Positions 8,487 through 16,619 are shown, counted from the stretch's first letter. The stretch is DNA of 64,000 bases from CAWEBF01 sp963807235 (GCA_963807235.1 CAWEBF010000024.1:77282-141281), one strand, 5' to 3'. Notes: generated by a model not told the origin, from the letters alone. Made by a program: numbers and translations.

Positions 8487-8868
8487 GGCAGCGTTACCTG
8501 CGGACCCCGCGGCTAAAGGTCGGCAGTCGATCACCCCTGCGCTTACGGGAACTCGGTTCCGTCCAGCGACTTACTGCCGGGGGTGCCGCCGTCTTTACCT
8601 GCTGGCGCCGCAGCTAACGGCGGGGCAGACGTTTGCAGCCAATGCCGATAGCCACCTGGTGCTGAGCGCGTGCTAGGATTCGCGGCATCAATGACTTGGA
8701 CGATCGGGGGGGCCGAGGCCGAGCGGTCGTTGGCTGCAAGACCGCTGCTGTTTCGCGGTCTACTTAGTACGTAGTTATGCAGATATTCTCAGGTCGGCCT
8801 TCAGCAGGCGTTAAGTTAATCGGTTGACCGTGGGTCTGACGCCGCCGTCTGGACAAGGGAGAGTGACC
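8487..8868 (+). other. integrase-to-first-cassette region, putative attI remnant
   Basis: This 382-base stretch has no convincing gene. It contains a GTTAAGT heptamer at 8810-8816 that fits the recombination core GTTRRRY exactly and immediately precedes the first cassette gene, so it is the likely attI/cassette junction. A CTAACGGC motif near 8612 may be part of another decayed site. No promoter could be assigned with confidence. Confidence 0.45.
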
Positions 8869-10140
8869 ATGAAGAACGTCTTACATGTGGTTGCGATCCT
8901 ATTCGCAACATACGCTCCAGCCTTTGCACAGACCGGACTAACGGGCTCATGGCAGGTTGAATCGACGCCGCCGTGGACAATAGAGCTCAGAGTGGATGGG
9001 CCTAGACTGGCTGGGACGGTGAGTTCGTGCTCGTCGCGAGCCTCACGGATTGAGATCTTCGAAGGGAGCACCAACGGGAACACGTTCCGGTTCAAGTGCA
9101 AGAGTCTGGACGGCGATCGCACAATCACGGTCACGGGCACGATTGACGGTGCCGGCATTACGCTGACGTGGGAGAAGCAGGTTCGGAACGGAGGCTTTCC
9201 CAGCGCCGACGAAGTAATGTTTGGTACCTGGGCGCCCGGGCGTTACACGGCGAAGCGCGTGACCGAGGCAGCCAACGACGAGGTCCCGGGGGTCGAGCTC
9301 GTAGCGGCTGCAAATCTTCTCCAGAAAGACGCGAAGGTCGAAGGGGCTCTCTTCCTTCCGAAGAAAGTCAATCGTGTGCGTGCGGTGATTGTAGCGATCA
9401 ACTGGGGCCTCGGCGGCACCGTTGTACCGCGACCTACAAGTGCGAAGACTCTTGGAGACAACAGAGTCTGCCTTCCTTCTCGTCGGAATCAGCAGGATTG
9501 CGACGGGGACAGACAACATTACGGTGGTGGATGACGCCGCGCTGGGCGGAGCCGACGGCCTCCTCATGTTATTGCGAAACCTCGCGGAGGAATCCGGGCA
9601 TCGAGAGCTAACGGACGCGCGGCTTCTATTCTGGGGACATTCCGCCGCTGGACCGTTTGGAACCACGTTCGCAGCGATACATCCAGACCGAACGATCGCG
9701 TTTGTGCGCTACCACTCGCGCGAACGCAACACACCTGTGGATCTGAGCATCGCCAAGCACATCCCTGCGCTGCTCCTTGCAGGCGGCAAGGATACGAACG
9801 CTGGTGTCGACAACACCGAGACCCTTTGGAGGAGTGGGCGGTCACTTGGGGCACCGTGGACGTTTGTCGTCGAACCGGATGCGCCACATGGCTCCGAGGA
9901 GTACCGAAGAAGGCAAACGCTCTTGTGATTCCCTGGATCGCGGCCGTTCTTCGTCAGCGTTTGTCACCGGATGGCGCAACCTTGCGTGCTGTCACCGATG
10001 GGTCCGCGTGGATGGGAAACAATCGGACTGGGGATGTTGCGTCGGCCGATACGTTTTCCGGATCGAAGGCGGAAGCGAGCTGGTTGCCTGACGAATCGAG
10101 CGGTCGAGGATGGCGAATCGTTATGGGAGCAGCGAAATGA
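8869..10140 (+). pseudogene. secreted alpha/beta-hydrolase-like protein (cassette 1), frameshifted
   Basis: The reading frame must be joined across two compensating shifts, an extra base at about 9424 and a missing base at about 9905; the total length (424 codons) is then a multiple of three. The joined protein has a signal peptide (MKNVLHVVAILFATYAPAFAQ), an N-terminal beta-rich domain of about 110 residues starting GLTGSWQVE, and a hydrolase domain with the nucleophile elbow FWGHSAAGPFG, a PALLLAGGKD strand and the histidine in DAPHGSEEY. The ATG at 8869 follows an AAGGGAG site. It is the first unit after the integrase and ends just before attC 1. Substrate unknown. Confidence 0.65.
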
Positions 10141-10192
10141 GAACTGAACTGCGTTGAGGACGTTGAGGAACTGTGAACGCATGCCACAAACT

Positions 10193-10252
10193 GCATAACA
10201 GCGCCATGCAGCCGACGCCAGAAATCGGCGCGGCTGATGGCGAGCGTTAGCC
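10193..10252 (+). repeat. attC site 1
   Basis: The site runs from GCATAAC (10193-10199) to GTTAGCC (10246-10252), 60 bases. The arms CGCCATGCAGCCGACGCC and GGCGCGGCTGATGGCG are inverted repeats apart from an extrahelical G and A on one side, which is the hallmark of single-strand attC recognition by IntI. Confidence 0.85.
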
Positions 10253-10302
10253 TTCTAAGCAACGACAGGATGACGATGACGAGGGACCGATAGAATCTAA
10301 CG

Positions 10303-10641
10303 GTGCGACTGCCGAACGCCGACTTGGCGATCATCGACTGAGCCAAGCTCGAAAGCTACCTGCTGTCCGCGAGCCATCCAATCGGGCGATTCAAGAAGAG
10401 GTTCTTCGCAGCGCTGGGGTTTTCAGAGGCGGCGTGGATGGATTCGAAGCCGCCTTGCGGAGGGATCACCTCACGACCGACGCGGAGTTGGTCGAGACCC
10501 TGGCATTAGGGCGGTCTGTACAGGATTCAGGCTATTCTGAACGGACCAATCGCGTCTGCTCCGGTGGTCAGCGTGTGGTTCGTCCGGAAAGGCGAGGAGG
10601 TTCCGCGGCTCGTCACCGCGTACCCGGGAGACAAGCTATGA
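10303..10641 (+). pseudogene. DUF6883-like protein, degenerate (cassette 2)
   Basis: Translation starting at GTG 10303 gives VRLPNADLAIID, then an in-frame TGA at 10339, then LESYLLSASHPIGRFKKRFF; the frame then changes near 10432 and again near 10515 to reach GPIASAPVVSVWFV and the ending PRLVTAYPGDKL. This order matches DUF6883 proteins (start MRLPNAE, HP-GR-KA-F, then VWIV and PRLVTAYP). Its stop overlaps the DUF4926 start (ATGA). DUF6883 and DUF4926 genes are, to my knowledge, often adjacent and suspected toxin-antitoxin-like partners. Here this member is broken by a stop and two shifts, more damage than a single error would give. Confidence 0.6.
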
Positions 10642-10874
10642 CCCCGCAGCTGCTTGATGTTGTTGTCCTTGAACGCGACATACCGCCACAGGGCCTGCGG
10701 CGAGGAGACCTCGGCGCGGTGGTCGAAGTGTATGGGCCCGACCAGGTTGCCGTGGAGTTTGTGGCGGCCTCGGGGCGGACGCAGGCTTTGGTGACTCTCC
10801 GAACGAGCGACTTTCGGGCGGTCAGCGACACCGATTTGGTGTCCGTACGCTCGATGATTGAGTCGAGAGCCTAA
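10638..10874 (+). CDS. DUF4926 domain protein (cassette 2)
   Basis: The 78-residue protein is intact and shows the DUF4926 pattern: LDVVVLERDIPPQGLRRGDL, then GAVVEVYGPDQVAVEFV, GRTQALVTL and a short charged end. The start ATG 10638 overlaps the stop of the degenerate DUF6883 frame. A longer open frame upstream is part of that broken gene and is not used. It ends 10 bases before attC 2. Function is unknown; association with DUF6883 suggests a two-gene module. Confidence 0.75.
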   Translation: MTPQLLDVVVLERDIPPQGLRRGDLGAVVEVYGPDQVAVEFVAASGRTQALVTLRTSDFRAVSDTDLVSVRSMIESRA

Positions 10875-10884
10875 AATCCACGAA

Positions 10885-10961
10885 GGCTAACAACGAATGG
10901 AGCCGACGCCCTTGGCCCGCTCGCGCGTGCCCGCGGGCGCGGCTTATTCGGGACGTTAGGC
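10885..10961 (+). repeat. attC site 2
   Basis: GGCTAAC (10885-10891) and GTTAGGC (10955-10961) bound a 77-base site. The inner arms (CGAAT..AGCCG-A-CGCCC against GGGCGCGGCT.ATTCG) pair with extrahelical bases in the same positions as in attC 1. Confidence 0.9.
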
Positions 10962-10991
10962 GGGTCGTCGAAGCAGCTGAAGAGGGACTAC

Positions 10992-11753
10992 ATGCGTGCC
11001 TTCATTGTCGGTGCCTTGCTGGTGCTTGGCGTTGCGGAACCCGGCCTAGCCCAGGTCGTCCGCTGCAAGCTCTCCGTGTATCACGTCGGCTACGGCCTAG
11101 GCGGAAGCTGCGTTACGGGAGCGGCCAACGGCGCTGCAGAGCAGACACGCACCAATCGCACTCGCTTCTGGCCCAAAGGGGCCGTAACCATTTTTGTCGC
11201 TGCCGGTCCGGGTTCTCCTTCCCCGGTGCCAGGGTTGTTCTACCAGTCCGATTGGAGTGACCCCTTCCAAATTGACCTCGAGCGCATAGCCTCTGGCGAC
11301 GGCCGGCTCGTCATTCGAACCAGCGGGGCCACCCTGATCGTTGACGAATGGAAGCAATTAGATCGCGATGCTGTCTCCCTTGTGTTCCACTTGAACTTTG
11401 CGCCCGCGACAATCAACGATGTTGCGATTCTTCAATCGGTCTTGACCCGATTCAATGCGGCTAAGCATTGGGACCGTAGTGGCGACCAAGATTGTGACGA
11501 CGATGCTCCGGGAGGAGTGAACCTGTTTTGTGCATTGCAGGCGGCAGTGAAATCACAGATGGGCCGCTATCATCACGCCCAACCTGCGGTCGACATCGTG
11601 CGAGCACTAATCAGCGAAGGCTTTCGGGATCGTTATTCCGGTCACATTCTCGTGGACTTCAATAACCATGCGAAGACCACGGTCGTTGAGGTACGAACGC
11701 TGTTCGAGTCCGCCATCAATCGCGCTCGCGTGGAAGTGAGCGGTCGCAAGTAG
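10992..11753 (+). CDS. secreted hypothetical protein (cassette 3)
   Basis: The 253-residue frame is intact and carries a clear signal peptide (MRAFIVGALLVLGVAEPGLAQ), so it is exported. I do not recognise the N-terminal half, which is beta-rich with two cysteines (VRCKLS and GGSCV). The C-terminal half (about residues 150-245) has a cysteine-containing DDDAPGGVNLFCALQAAV segment followed by VDFNNHAKTTVVEVRTLFESA. That layout resembles DUF6197-type proteins (a C-x-GA motif, later W/F-N-x-x-x-x-T-x-x-E-V-x-x-x-x-x-A). It occupies a whole cassette between attC 2 and attC 3. Confidence 0.7.
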   Translation: MRAFIVGALLVLGVAEPGLAQVVRCKLSVYHVGYGLGGSCVTGAANGAAEQTRTNRTRFWPKGAVTIFVAAGPGSPSPVPGLFYQSDWSDPFQIDLERIASGDGRLVIRTSGATLIVDEWKQLDRDAVSLVFHLNFAPATINDVAILQSVLTRFNAAKHWDRSGDQDCDDDAPGGVNLFCALQAAVKSQMGRYHHAQPAVDIVRALISEGFRDRYSGHILVDFNNHAKTTVVEVRTLFESAINRARVEVSGRK

Positions 11754-11776
11754 ATGTGGACTGTCGCGCGTATGCC

Positions 11777-11877
11777 GCCTAACAGGGGCTGGACCCGTCG
11801 GCGGCCGCGCGGCGAACGAAACTGGTTCCATTGACGGCCCCGGGCGGCCGCCGCGGGTCAGCCCCGATGCGTTAGAC
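11777..11877 (+). repeat. attC site 3
   Basis: Both cores match the consensus exactly: GCCTAAC (11777-11783) and GTTAGAC (11871-11877). The 101-base site has long arms, GGGGCTGGACCCGTCGGCGG against CCGCCGCGGGTCAGCCCC, paired except for an extrahelical G and T. Confidence 0.92.
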
Positions 11878-11879
11878 GC

Positions 11880-12185
11880 ATGCGAGACGTTGCGGTGGAG
11901 CGCTTCCCGGAACAGCACGACTTGATCAGCTTCTTCGGGTGCGAGCCGACCGTTTTGGACCCTGGCGTGGTCTGGGCGGCCTGCCGCATGATTGTCAACG
12001 TTGCGTCGTCGACGAACGCGGCTGGGGACACTCTGAGCGCCGATAGTTCAAAGCCGTCGCCAATTATCGAATCGAAGGCTGCGGCCCGCTCTCAAAGGCA
12101 AAGTCGATCAAGACTGATCGATTTGCCGGTCGTCCTACGCTTTGGATTTCCCCGCGACGAGGAGTGCGACACCGATGCGCGGTGA
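11880..12185 (+). pseudogene. short cassette ORF, probably truncated (cassette 4)
   Basis: A frame of 101 codons starts two bases after attC 3. Its first 35 or so residues (VERFPEQHDLISFFGCEPTV then LDPGV) read like the start of a real small protein of the kind often seen in cassettes. After about residue 45 it loses any recognisable character and runs into the reverse-strand membrane gene. I treat it as a remnant whose 3' part was lost, possibly when the opposing gene was captured. No function assigned. Confidence 0.35.
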
Positions 12186-12537
12186 GGACGATATACGTGA
12201 CGGACACGTACCAGAACGAACCGACTGCGTACATGCCGACGGCGTTCGCGCCTTCCGCCGCGACCACCGCGGCAAGCATCGTCCACAGAGCCCACCGCTC
12301 GCCGCGACGAACTGCGAAATGCACCAACGCAAAGGATGCGATGCCAATGCCGACGAGGCCGCCGCCGAGAGCATGCAGCAAATGAAGGATCAACGACGTG
12401 GTCGCCGCAGGCACATCGGCCGTACCGAGGAAGCGCTTATGCACTTCGAACAGCGCGCGGATCGTCAAGTCGCCGACGCCGCCAAGCGCGATCGCCGTCG
12501 CCACCACATAGAGGATGAGCAAGCCGGTACGCCGCAT
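12064..12537 (-). CDS. small integral membrane protein, reverse-oriented in cassette 4
   Basis: The 157-residue product has four hydrophobic segments: about residues 5-25 (LLILYVVATAIALGGVGDL), 45-70 (LILHLLHALGGGLVGIGIA), 80-105 and 105-120 (VGSFWYVSVTYIVL), with charged loops, then a hydrophilic tail of about 35 residues. I do not recognise the family. It lies opposite to the array direction between attC 3 and attC 4; reverse-oriented cassette genes usually need their own promoter. The last 30 residues overlap the remnant on the other strand. Confidence 0.6.
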   Translation of the reverse strand: MRRTGLLILYVVATAIALGGVGDLTIRALFEVHKRFLGTADVPAATTSLILHLLHALGGGLVGIGIASFALVHFAVRRGERWALWTMLAAVVAAEGANAVGMYAVGSFWYVSVTYIVLTAHRCRTPRRGEIQSVGRPANRSVLIDFAFESGPQPSIR

Positions 12538-12594
12538 CCCGTCACGGTACTACCGTTCCAACTCAAGCTGAGGCGGCACATCAGCTACGACGGC

Positions 12595-12657
12595 GTCAAA
12601 CCGCGCGTTGCAGCGGACGGCGCTTGCGCGCCGCCGCTGAACGCGTGATCGTTAGCC
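12595..12657 (+). repeat. attC site 4
   Basis: GTCAAAC (12595-12601) and GTTAGCC (12651-12657) bound a 63-base site. CGCGTTGCAGCGGACGGCG pairs with CGCCGCCGCTGAACGCG leaving an extrahelical G and A, the same positions as in sites 1, 2 and 5. Confidence 0.85.
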
Positions 12658-12680
12658 AGACCAATCTTCGTCGCGCTTCA

Positions 12681-13448
12681 ATGGAGACCTATCGCGCCCT
12701 CCGGATACTTCATGCCGCCCGCAGCGGCAGTTCGTGGCCGGTGTTGATCGAGACCGACGCGGGTGTCTTCCACACCAAGCTGCGTGGTGCCGCTCAAGCA
12801 CCGGCGAGTCTGGTGGCCGAGATCATCGTGGGCGCACTGGCCGACGCGCTGGAGTTGAGCGTGCCCGCTCGCGTGCTCATCGACATTCCGTCGGACGTCC
12901 CGGTGGACGATCCACACCAGGAGCTGGGGGAACTGCTTCACCGGAGCGTCGGTCGGAATCTGGGGTTCCAGTACATGGCGGATGCGCGGAGCTTCCGGCC
13001 GATAGATGGGTTGCGTGTTGATCCGGAGCTGGCGTCGACGATCGTGTGGCTCGACGGCCTGGTGCAGAACCCAGACCGCACCGTGAAGAACCCGAATCTG
13101 TTGTGGTCGCACGGGGCGTTGTGGCTCATCGACCATGGGGCGAGTCTCGGATTTCAGCATGACTGGCGGCGTGTGACCGAGCAGTCCCCGCGTTCGAACG
13201 GATGGCAGGTCGGCGGCCATGTGCTGTGGTCCCGCGCCACTGAACTCCAGGTGGTGGACGCTGCGCTGGCCTCACGACTGCATCGCGGTGAGCTGGAGTC
13301 GGCCGTAGACGCTGTCCCGGATGATTTTTTGTCCGAGGATGGCCGGGAGACGACACGACGCCGTCGTGCGGCATATGTCGCGTTCCTCTGGAAACGGCTT
13401 CAAGGCCCTCGCCCGTTCATGCCGGCCGCTTGGCCGACAGCTGGCTAA
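12681..13448 (+). CDS. HipA-like kinase domain protein (cassette 5)
   Basis: The 255-residue protein matches the short stand-alone HipA-like kinase family. It begins METYRALRILHAARSGSSWP, followed by GVFHTKLRGAAQAPASLVAE (nucleotide-binding lysine region), a FQYMADARSF segment, the catalytic-type stretch IVWLDGLVQNPDRTVKNPNL containing D and N, and LWLIDHGASLGF with the metal-binding aspartate. Full-length HipA toxins are about 440 residues with an N-terminal subdomain; this one lacks it and no HipB antitoxin is beside it. It fills a cassette between attC 4 and attC 5. ATG 12681 is chosen because the family start follows it. Confidence 0.85.
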   Translation: METYRALRILHAARSGSSWPVLIETDAGVFHTKLRGAAQAPASLVAEIIVGALADALELSVPARVLIDIPSDVPVDDPHQELGELLHRSVGRNLGFQYMADARSFRPIDGLRVDPELASTIVWLDGLVQNPDRTVKNPNLLWSHGALWLIDHGASLGFQHDWRRVTEQSPRSNGWQVGGHVLWSRATELQVVDAALASRLHRGELESAVDAVPDDFLSEDGRETTRRRRAAYVAFLWKRLQGPRPFMPAAWPTAG

Positions 13449-13516
13449 CATCCGCTTGCAGCCGGCGGCGCCAGGTGCCATCGTGAAGCGCCGCGGCTGA
13501 AGCACGGCGTTAGACC
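13444..13516 (+). repeat. attC site 5
   Basis: GGCTAAC (13444-13450) and GTTAGAC (13510-13516) bound a 73-base site. The stop codon of the HipA-like gene lies inside the first core, as is usual for cassettes. GCTTGCAGCCGGCGGCGC pairs with GCGCCGCGGCTGAAGC with an extrahelical G on each tier. Confidence 0.93.
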
Positions 13517-13618
13517 GACCTCTGATAGACCGACTTCTCGCCTGGGGAGATGCTCGACTGAGTTTGCGGCTTAAATGCAACCCTGGCTTGTTACCACTTA
13601 TCCACACAAAGGAACACA

Positions 13619-14143
13619 TTGCCGATCACAGCTTTCAGCAGTTTCACCGATGGCCTCGACCCGAGTCGGAGAAGCCGTGAACATTTCATCACCAACATCG
13701 ATCTGGAAGACGAGCGTCGCTGGGTTCCGTATGCCGATGGCGTCTGGTTTCAGCCCTGCCACTTCAATGTCACCTCCGGGGGATTCAGCGTGGTCCTGAA
13801 GGGGCTCCCCGGCGCCAAGCTGGGCACTCACTACCATGTCGGCACGGTACGTGGCTACACGATGCGTGGTCATTGGCGGTACCTTGAGCACGACTGGGTC
13901 GCCAAGCCTGGAACCTTCATCTACGAACCTGCCGGCGAGGCTCATACTCTCGTCATCACCGAAGACTCGCCAGAGCCGGCGGTGATCATGTTCGTGGTTG
14001 AGGGGGGCCTCATCTATCTTGACCGTCCGGTCAACGGCAACGTTGCTGCCTACGAGGATGGATTTACCGCTCTTGAGTTGACGCGAAAGTACTACCGTGA
14101 GGCTGGTCTCGATGCGCGTGAACTGGACCTGCTGGTGCGCTAG
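13619..14143 (+). CDS. cupin-fold dioxygenase, acetylacetone-cleaving/dihydroxyacetophenone dioxygenase type (cassette 6)
   Basis: The 174-residue product has the bicupin-like single-domain pattern of the Dke1/2,4'-dihydroxyacetophenone dioxygenase family. GTHYHVGTVRGYTMRGHW carries the metal-ligand histidines near residues 64-66, and the third ligand is in EPAGEAHTLV near residue 105. These enzymes cleave C-C bonds with non-haem iron. The start is TTG 13619 with an AAAGGAA ribosome site 6 bases upstream; no ATG fits before the conserved region. It is an intact single-gene cassette between attC 5 and attC 6. Natural substrate unknown. Confidence 0.82.
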   Translation: MPITAFSSFTDGLDPSRRSREHFITNIDLEDERRWVPYADGVWFQPCHFNVTSGGFSVVLKGLPGAKLGTHYHVGTVRGYTMRGHWRYLEHDWVAKPGTFIYEPAGEAHTLVITEDSPEPAVIMFVVEGGLIYLDRPVNGNVAAYEDGFTALELTRKYYREAGLDARELDLLVR

Positions 14144-14154
14144 TCAGGCTGGCG

Positions 14155-14229
14155 GTCTAACAAGCGCTTGCCGCCGACGGCGCTCGGTGGAACCCTGGAC
14201 GCGCCGCGGCTGAAGCGCGAACGTTAGAC
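14155..14229 (+). repeat. attC site 6
   Basis: GTCTAAC (14155-14161) and GTTAGAC (14223-14229) both fit the core consensus; length 75 bases. The arms GCGCTTGCCGCCGACGGCGC and GCGCCGCGGCTGAAGCGC pair with the usual extrahelical positions and are closely related to site 5. Confidence 0.93.
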
Positions 14230-14251
14230 GCTCGCCCAAGGAGTAGGTGCG

Positions 14252-14799
14252 ATGAAACATGTTTTCGCGAGGCGAGTAAGCTTGCTCGCCCTAGGCGTCG
14301 TGGTTGGCCTCTGCCTTGATCGGCCAGCTGAAGCTCAGCAAGCGCCATCCGAGCGCACTGCGGATCGCCAGCAGATTTCAGCGATTCTCACTCGCTGGGA
14401 GAATGCGTGGAACACGCACGACATGGCAGCTTTCGCTGCCCTGTTTCACGAGGATGGGGTTTGGGTGCTTTGGACCGGTGCGGTTTGGACCGGGCGACAG
14501 GCGATCCAGGAAGGTCATGCGGAAGCCCACAAGACGATCTTCCGCAACAGCACGCAACGCGAACGCCTTGAAGAGCTGACATTCGTCGGGCCGGACGCCG
14601 CCGTGGCGCGGTTTTGTAGCACGTTGACGGGCGACGAACGACAACCGGATAAGCTCGTACATGTAGTCATAAGATCCTGGTCCTAACCAGACGTTTGGGG
14701 ACTTGGAGGATTGGCTGGGGACAGAATACGCGGCTGGCCGAAACAGTGCCCGATTCGGAGTGCTTTACCTCGCTTCGAAAGGCTCACGGCGGCGCCTAA
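14252..14799 (+). pseudogene. SgcJ/EcaC-family (SnoaL-like) secreted protein (cassette 7), frameshifted
   Basis: The product has a signal peptide (about residues 1-28, ending AEAQQ) and the NTF2/SnoaL fold of the SgcJ family: ILTRWENAWNTHDMAAFAAL, FHEDGVWV, WTGRQAIQEGHAEAHKTIF. The first frame stops at 14686 with a poor ending (VVIRSWS). A one-base loss near 14668-14674 switches to a frame reading LTRRLGTWRIGWGQNTRL, which is exactly the expected C-terminal strand (R-x-W-x-I-x-x-x-Q-N-T), and ends with a stop inside the attC core at 14799. The length is one base short of a multiple of three, consistent with a single missing base. Confidence 0.75.
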
Positions 14800-14814
14800 C
14801 GCTATCCGTTAGCC
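14794..14814 (+). repeat. collapsed attC site 7
   Basis: GCCTAAC (14794-14800) and GTTAGCC (14808-14814) are both good cores but only 7 bases separate them, so the whole central part of a normal attC is missing. The inner CTAACG/CGTTAG still pair. Because the upstream gene stop is correctly placed in the first core, this is a deleted attC and not a chance match. Confidence 0.7.
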
Positions 14815-14824
14815 GGACACGTCG

Positions 14825-15350
14825 ATGCTCGACGAACCCATTCATTTGGAACCATATCAACCGGACTGGGAAGAGCAGTTTCGAGTCGAGCGGGATCGCT
14901 TGGCCACGAGCCTCGGGATTCCAGTTGCTGCCATCGAGCACATCGGCAGTACCGGCGGTGCCAGGTCTGTCGGCCAAGCCGATCGTCGACATCATGATCG
15001 GTGCCGAGCGGGTGCCTCCGCCGTTGCCATGGTCCGAAGTCCTGGCGAAGTTGGGGTACGAGGCGCTCGGAGAGGCGGGAGTGCCCGGCCGTTGGTATTT
15101 TCGTCTTCGTGTCATCCCCTTCCGGAACGCGCACGTTGTCGAGCAGGAGGGAGGGCACTGGGTGAAGAATCTGGCGTTTCGAGACTATCTGCGTCGATCG
15201 CCTGAAGCGGCGAGCGAATATGAATCGGCGAAGCAGGCCGCCATCATGGCGGGCGCCACGACGCTGGTCGCGTATTCTCGGGCGAAGAGAGCTGTGGTCG
15301 AGGATTTGCTGACTCGCGCGCTCAAGGCCGATGGAACCTGGCAACCTTGA
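14825..15350 (+). pseudogene. GrpB family protein (cassette 8), frameshifted
   Basis: GrpB (UPF0157) proteins are nucleotidyltransferase-fold proteins of uncertain role. The N-terminal frame gives MLDEPIHLEPYQPDWEEQF and VAAIEHIGSTG; one extra base near 14955 moves the reading into a second frame with the diagnostic AVPGLSAKPIVDIMIG, then YEALGEAGVPGRWYF, NAHVVEQEGG and FRDYLRRSPEAASEYESAKQ. Total length is one base over a multiple of three. It begins 10 bases after the collapsed attC and is the last cassette: I see no attC after it. Confidence 0.75.
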
Positions 15351-15507
15351 CGCCGGCTAGTGTGAACATCGAACCCAATCGGCAGCAGGTGCTAAATACG
15401 TGTGACCTTTACCTCTTTCCTATCTACTTGTGGGAAGTCGCCGAGGGGCTGAAGACGTCCGAACCGCCGGCTGAGACCGCGACGACCCGTTGACCCAGGA
15501 GGTTCCC

Positions 15508-16104
15508 ATGCCGCCCCTCTACACGCCAGCCGCCCGCGCGTTACAAGACAAGTTCGACACGCGCCGCCTGGCTGACCGCGTCGCCGAAGTGACCGTCCAC
15601 GATCGGTTCACGCCAGAGGACCGGGCGTTTCTGGAGCGGCTGGACATGTTCTTCCTTGCGACGGTCGATGCGCTGGGACAGCCCACGTGCTCGTACAAGG
15701 GTGGGGACCCTGGCTTCGTGACGGTCGTCGACGACAGGACGCTCGCGTTTCCGAACTACGACGGAAACGGCATGTACCTCTCCATGGGAAACGTGGAGGC
15801 GACGCGGCGCGTCGGCCTCCTCTTTGTCGACTTCGAGCGCCAGCGTCGCATGCGGGTCGATGGGACCGCGGAGCTTCGGCATGATGATCCGCTCCTCGCG
15901 GGGTACCCGGCGGCCCAGTTCATGGTGCGGGTGCACGCCGAGCGCATCTACCCGAACTGTGCGCGTTACATCCACAAGTACCACCTGGTGGAGCGCTCCG
16001 CATTCGTGCCGCGGGCAGGGTGCTCAACGCCCATACCCGGCTGGAAAAAGACCGATTGGGCGCGAGACGTGCTTCCCGCGGACGACCCGGCGAATGCGCA
16101 GTAG
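15508..16104 (+). CDS. pyridoxamine 5'-phosphate oxidase-fold flavoprotein
   Basis: The 198-residue protein belongs to the split-barrel FMN-binding group. The core begins at FTPEDRAFLERLDMFFLATV, followed by GQPTCSYKGGDPGFV, the flavin-binding FPNYDGNGMYLSMGN, and RRVGLLFVDFERQRRMRVDG. Relatives act as FMN-dependent oxidases or reductases on small molecules; the substrate cannot be read from sequence. An AGGAGG ribosome site sits directly before ATG 15508. It is the first non-cassette gene after the integron. Confidence 0.85.
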   Translation: MPPLYTPAARALQDKFDTRRLADRVAEVTVHDRFTPEDRAFLERLDMFFLATVDALGQPTCSYKGGDPGFVTVVDDRTLAFPNYDGNGMYLSMGNVEATRRVGLLFVDFERQRRMRVDGTAELRHDDPLLAGYPAAQFMVRVHAERIYPNCARYIHKYHLVERSAFVPRAGCSTPIPGWKKTDWARDVLPADDPANAQ

Positions 16105-16155
16105 CCCGGACGATCCTGGGGGCACACGAGCCAAGCGGCCGTCTTGATCGACTGA

Positions 16156-16553
16156 TTAGCCACGGGCGCGGGATGCGTTCAGCCTCACGGCCGCGCGAAT
16201 CAGAGCCTTCAATGCCTTCTCGTCAATCTTCGCGCCCTCGTGGAAGTCGACGGCGCGCCGGGTGTTGCCATCGAGGCTGGAGTTGAAGAGACCCGATGGG
16301 TCCTCGAGTGCGGCCCCCTTCGCAAAGGTCATTTTCACGGCGTTCTTGTACGTCTCGCCGGTGCAGATCAATCCGTCGTGAGACCACACCGGAACCCTCC
16401 CCACTTCCACTCCTCGACCACCTCGGGGTCGGCTTGCTTGATCAACGTGCGGAGCTGGGAGAGCATCTTGCCCCGCCAATCGCCCAGTTCCTTGATCCTT
16501 TCGTCTATCATCCGGGCTGGAGACTGTCCTTTCTGAGACCCGCTCGTCTTCAT
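16156..16553 (-). pseudogene. DUF1801 domain protein, frameshifted
   Basis: The N-terminal frame starts MKTSGSQKGQSPARMIDERI and runs to DPEVVEEWKW; a single missing base near 16396-16402 moves it to VPVWSHDGLICTGETYKNAV, then KMTFAKGA, DPSGLFNSSLDGNTRRAVD and EKALKALIRAA. Both halves are typical DUF1801 (YdhG-like fold), about 132 residues in total and one base short of a multiple of three. Function of the family is unclear. It is transcribed against its neighbours. Confidence 0.8.
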
Positions 16554-16619
16554 GGTGTTTGCCTCACATGCTGATTCTAGGCAGAGATCTGCGATCGACC
16601 ACGGTCCGACGAGGCCCTG

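Noticed and set aside
12142..12648. A 168-codon + strand frame in cassette 4
   Set aside because: It is antisense to the membrane protein gene, which has clear hydrophobic segments, and it reads through attC 4.
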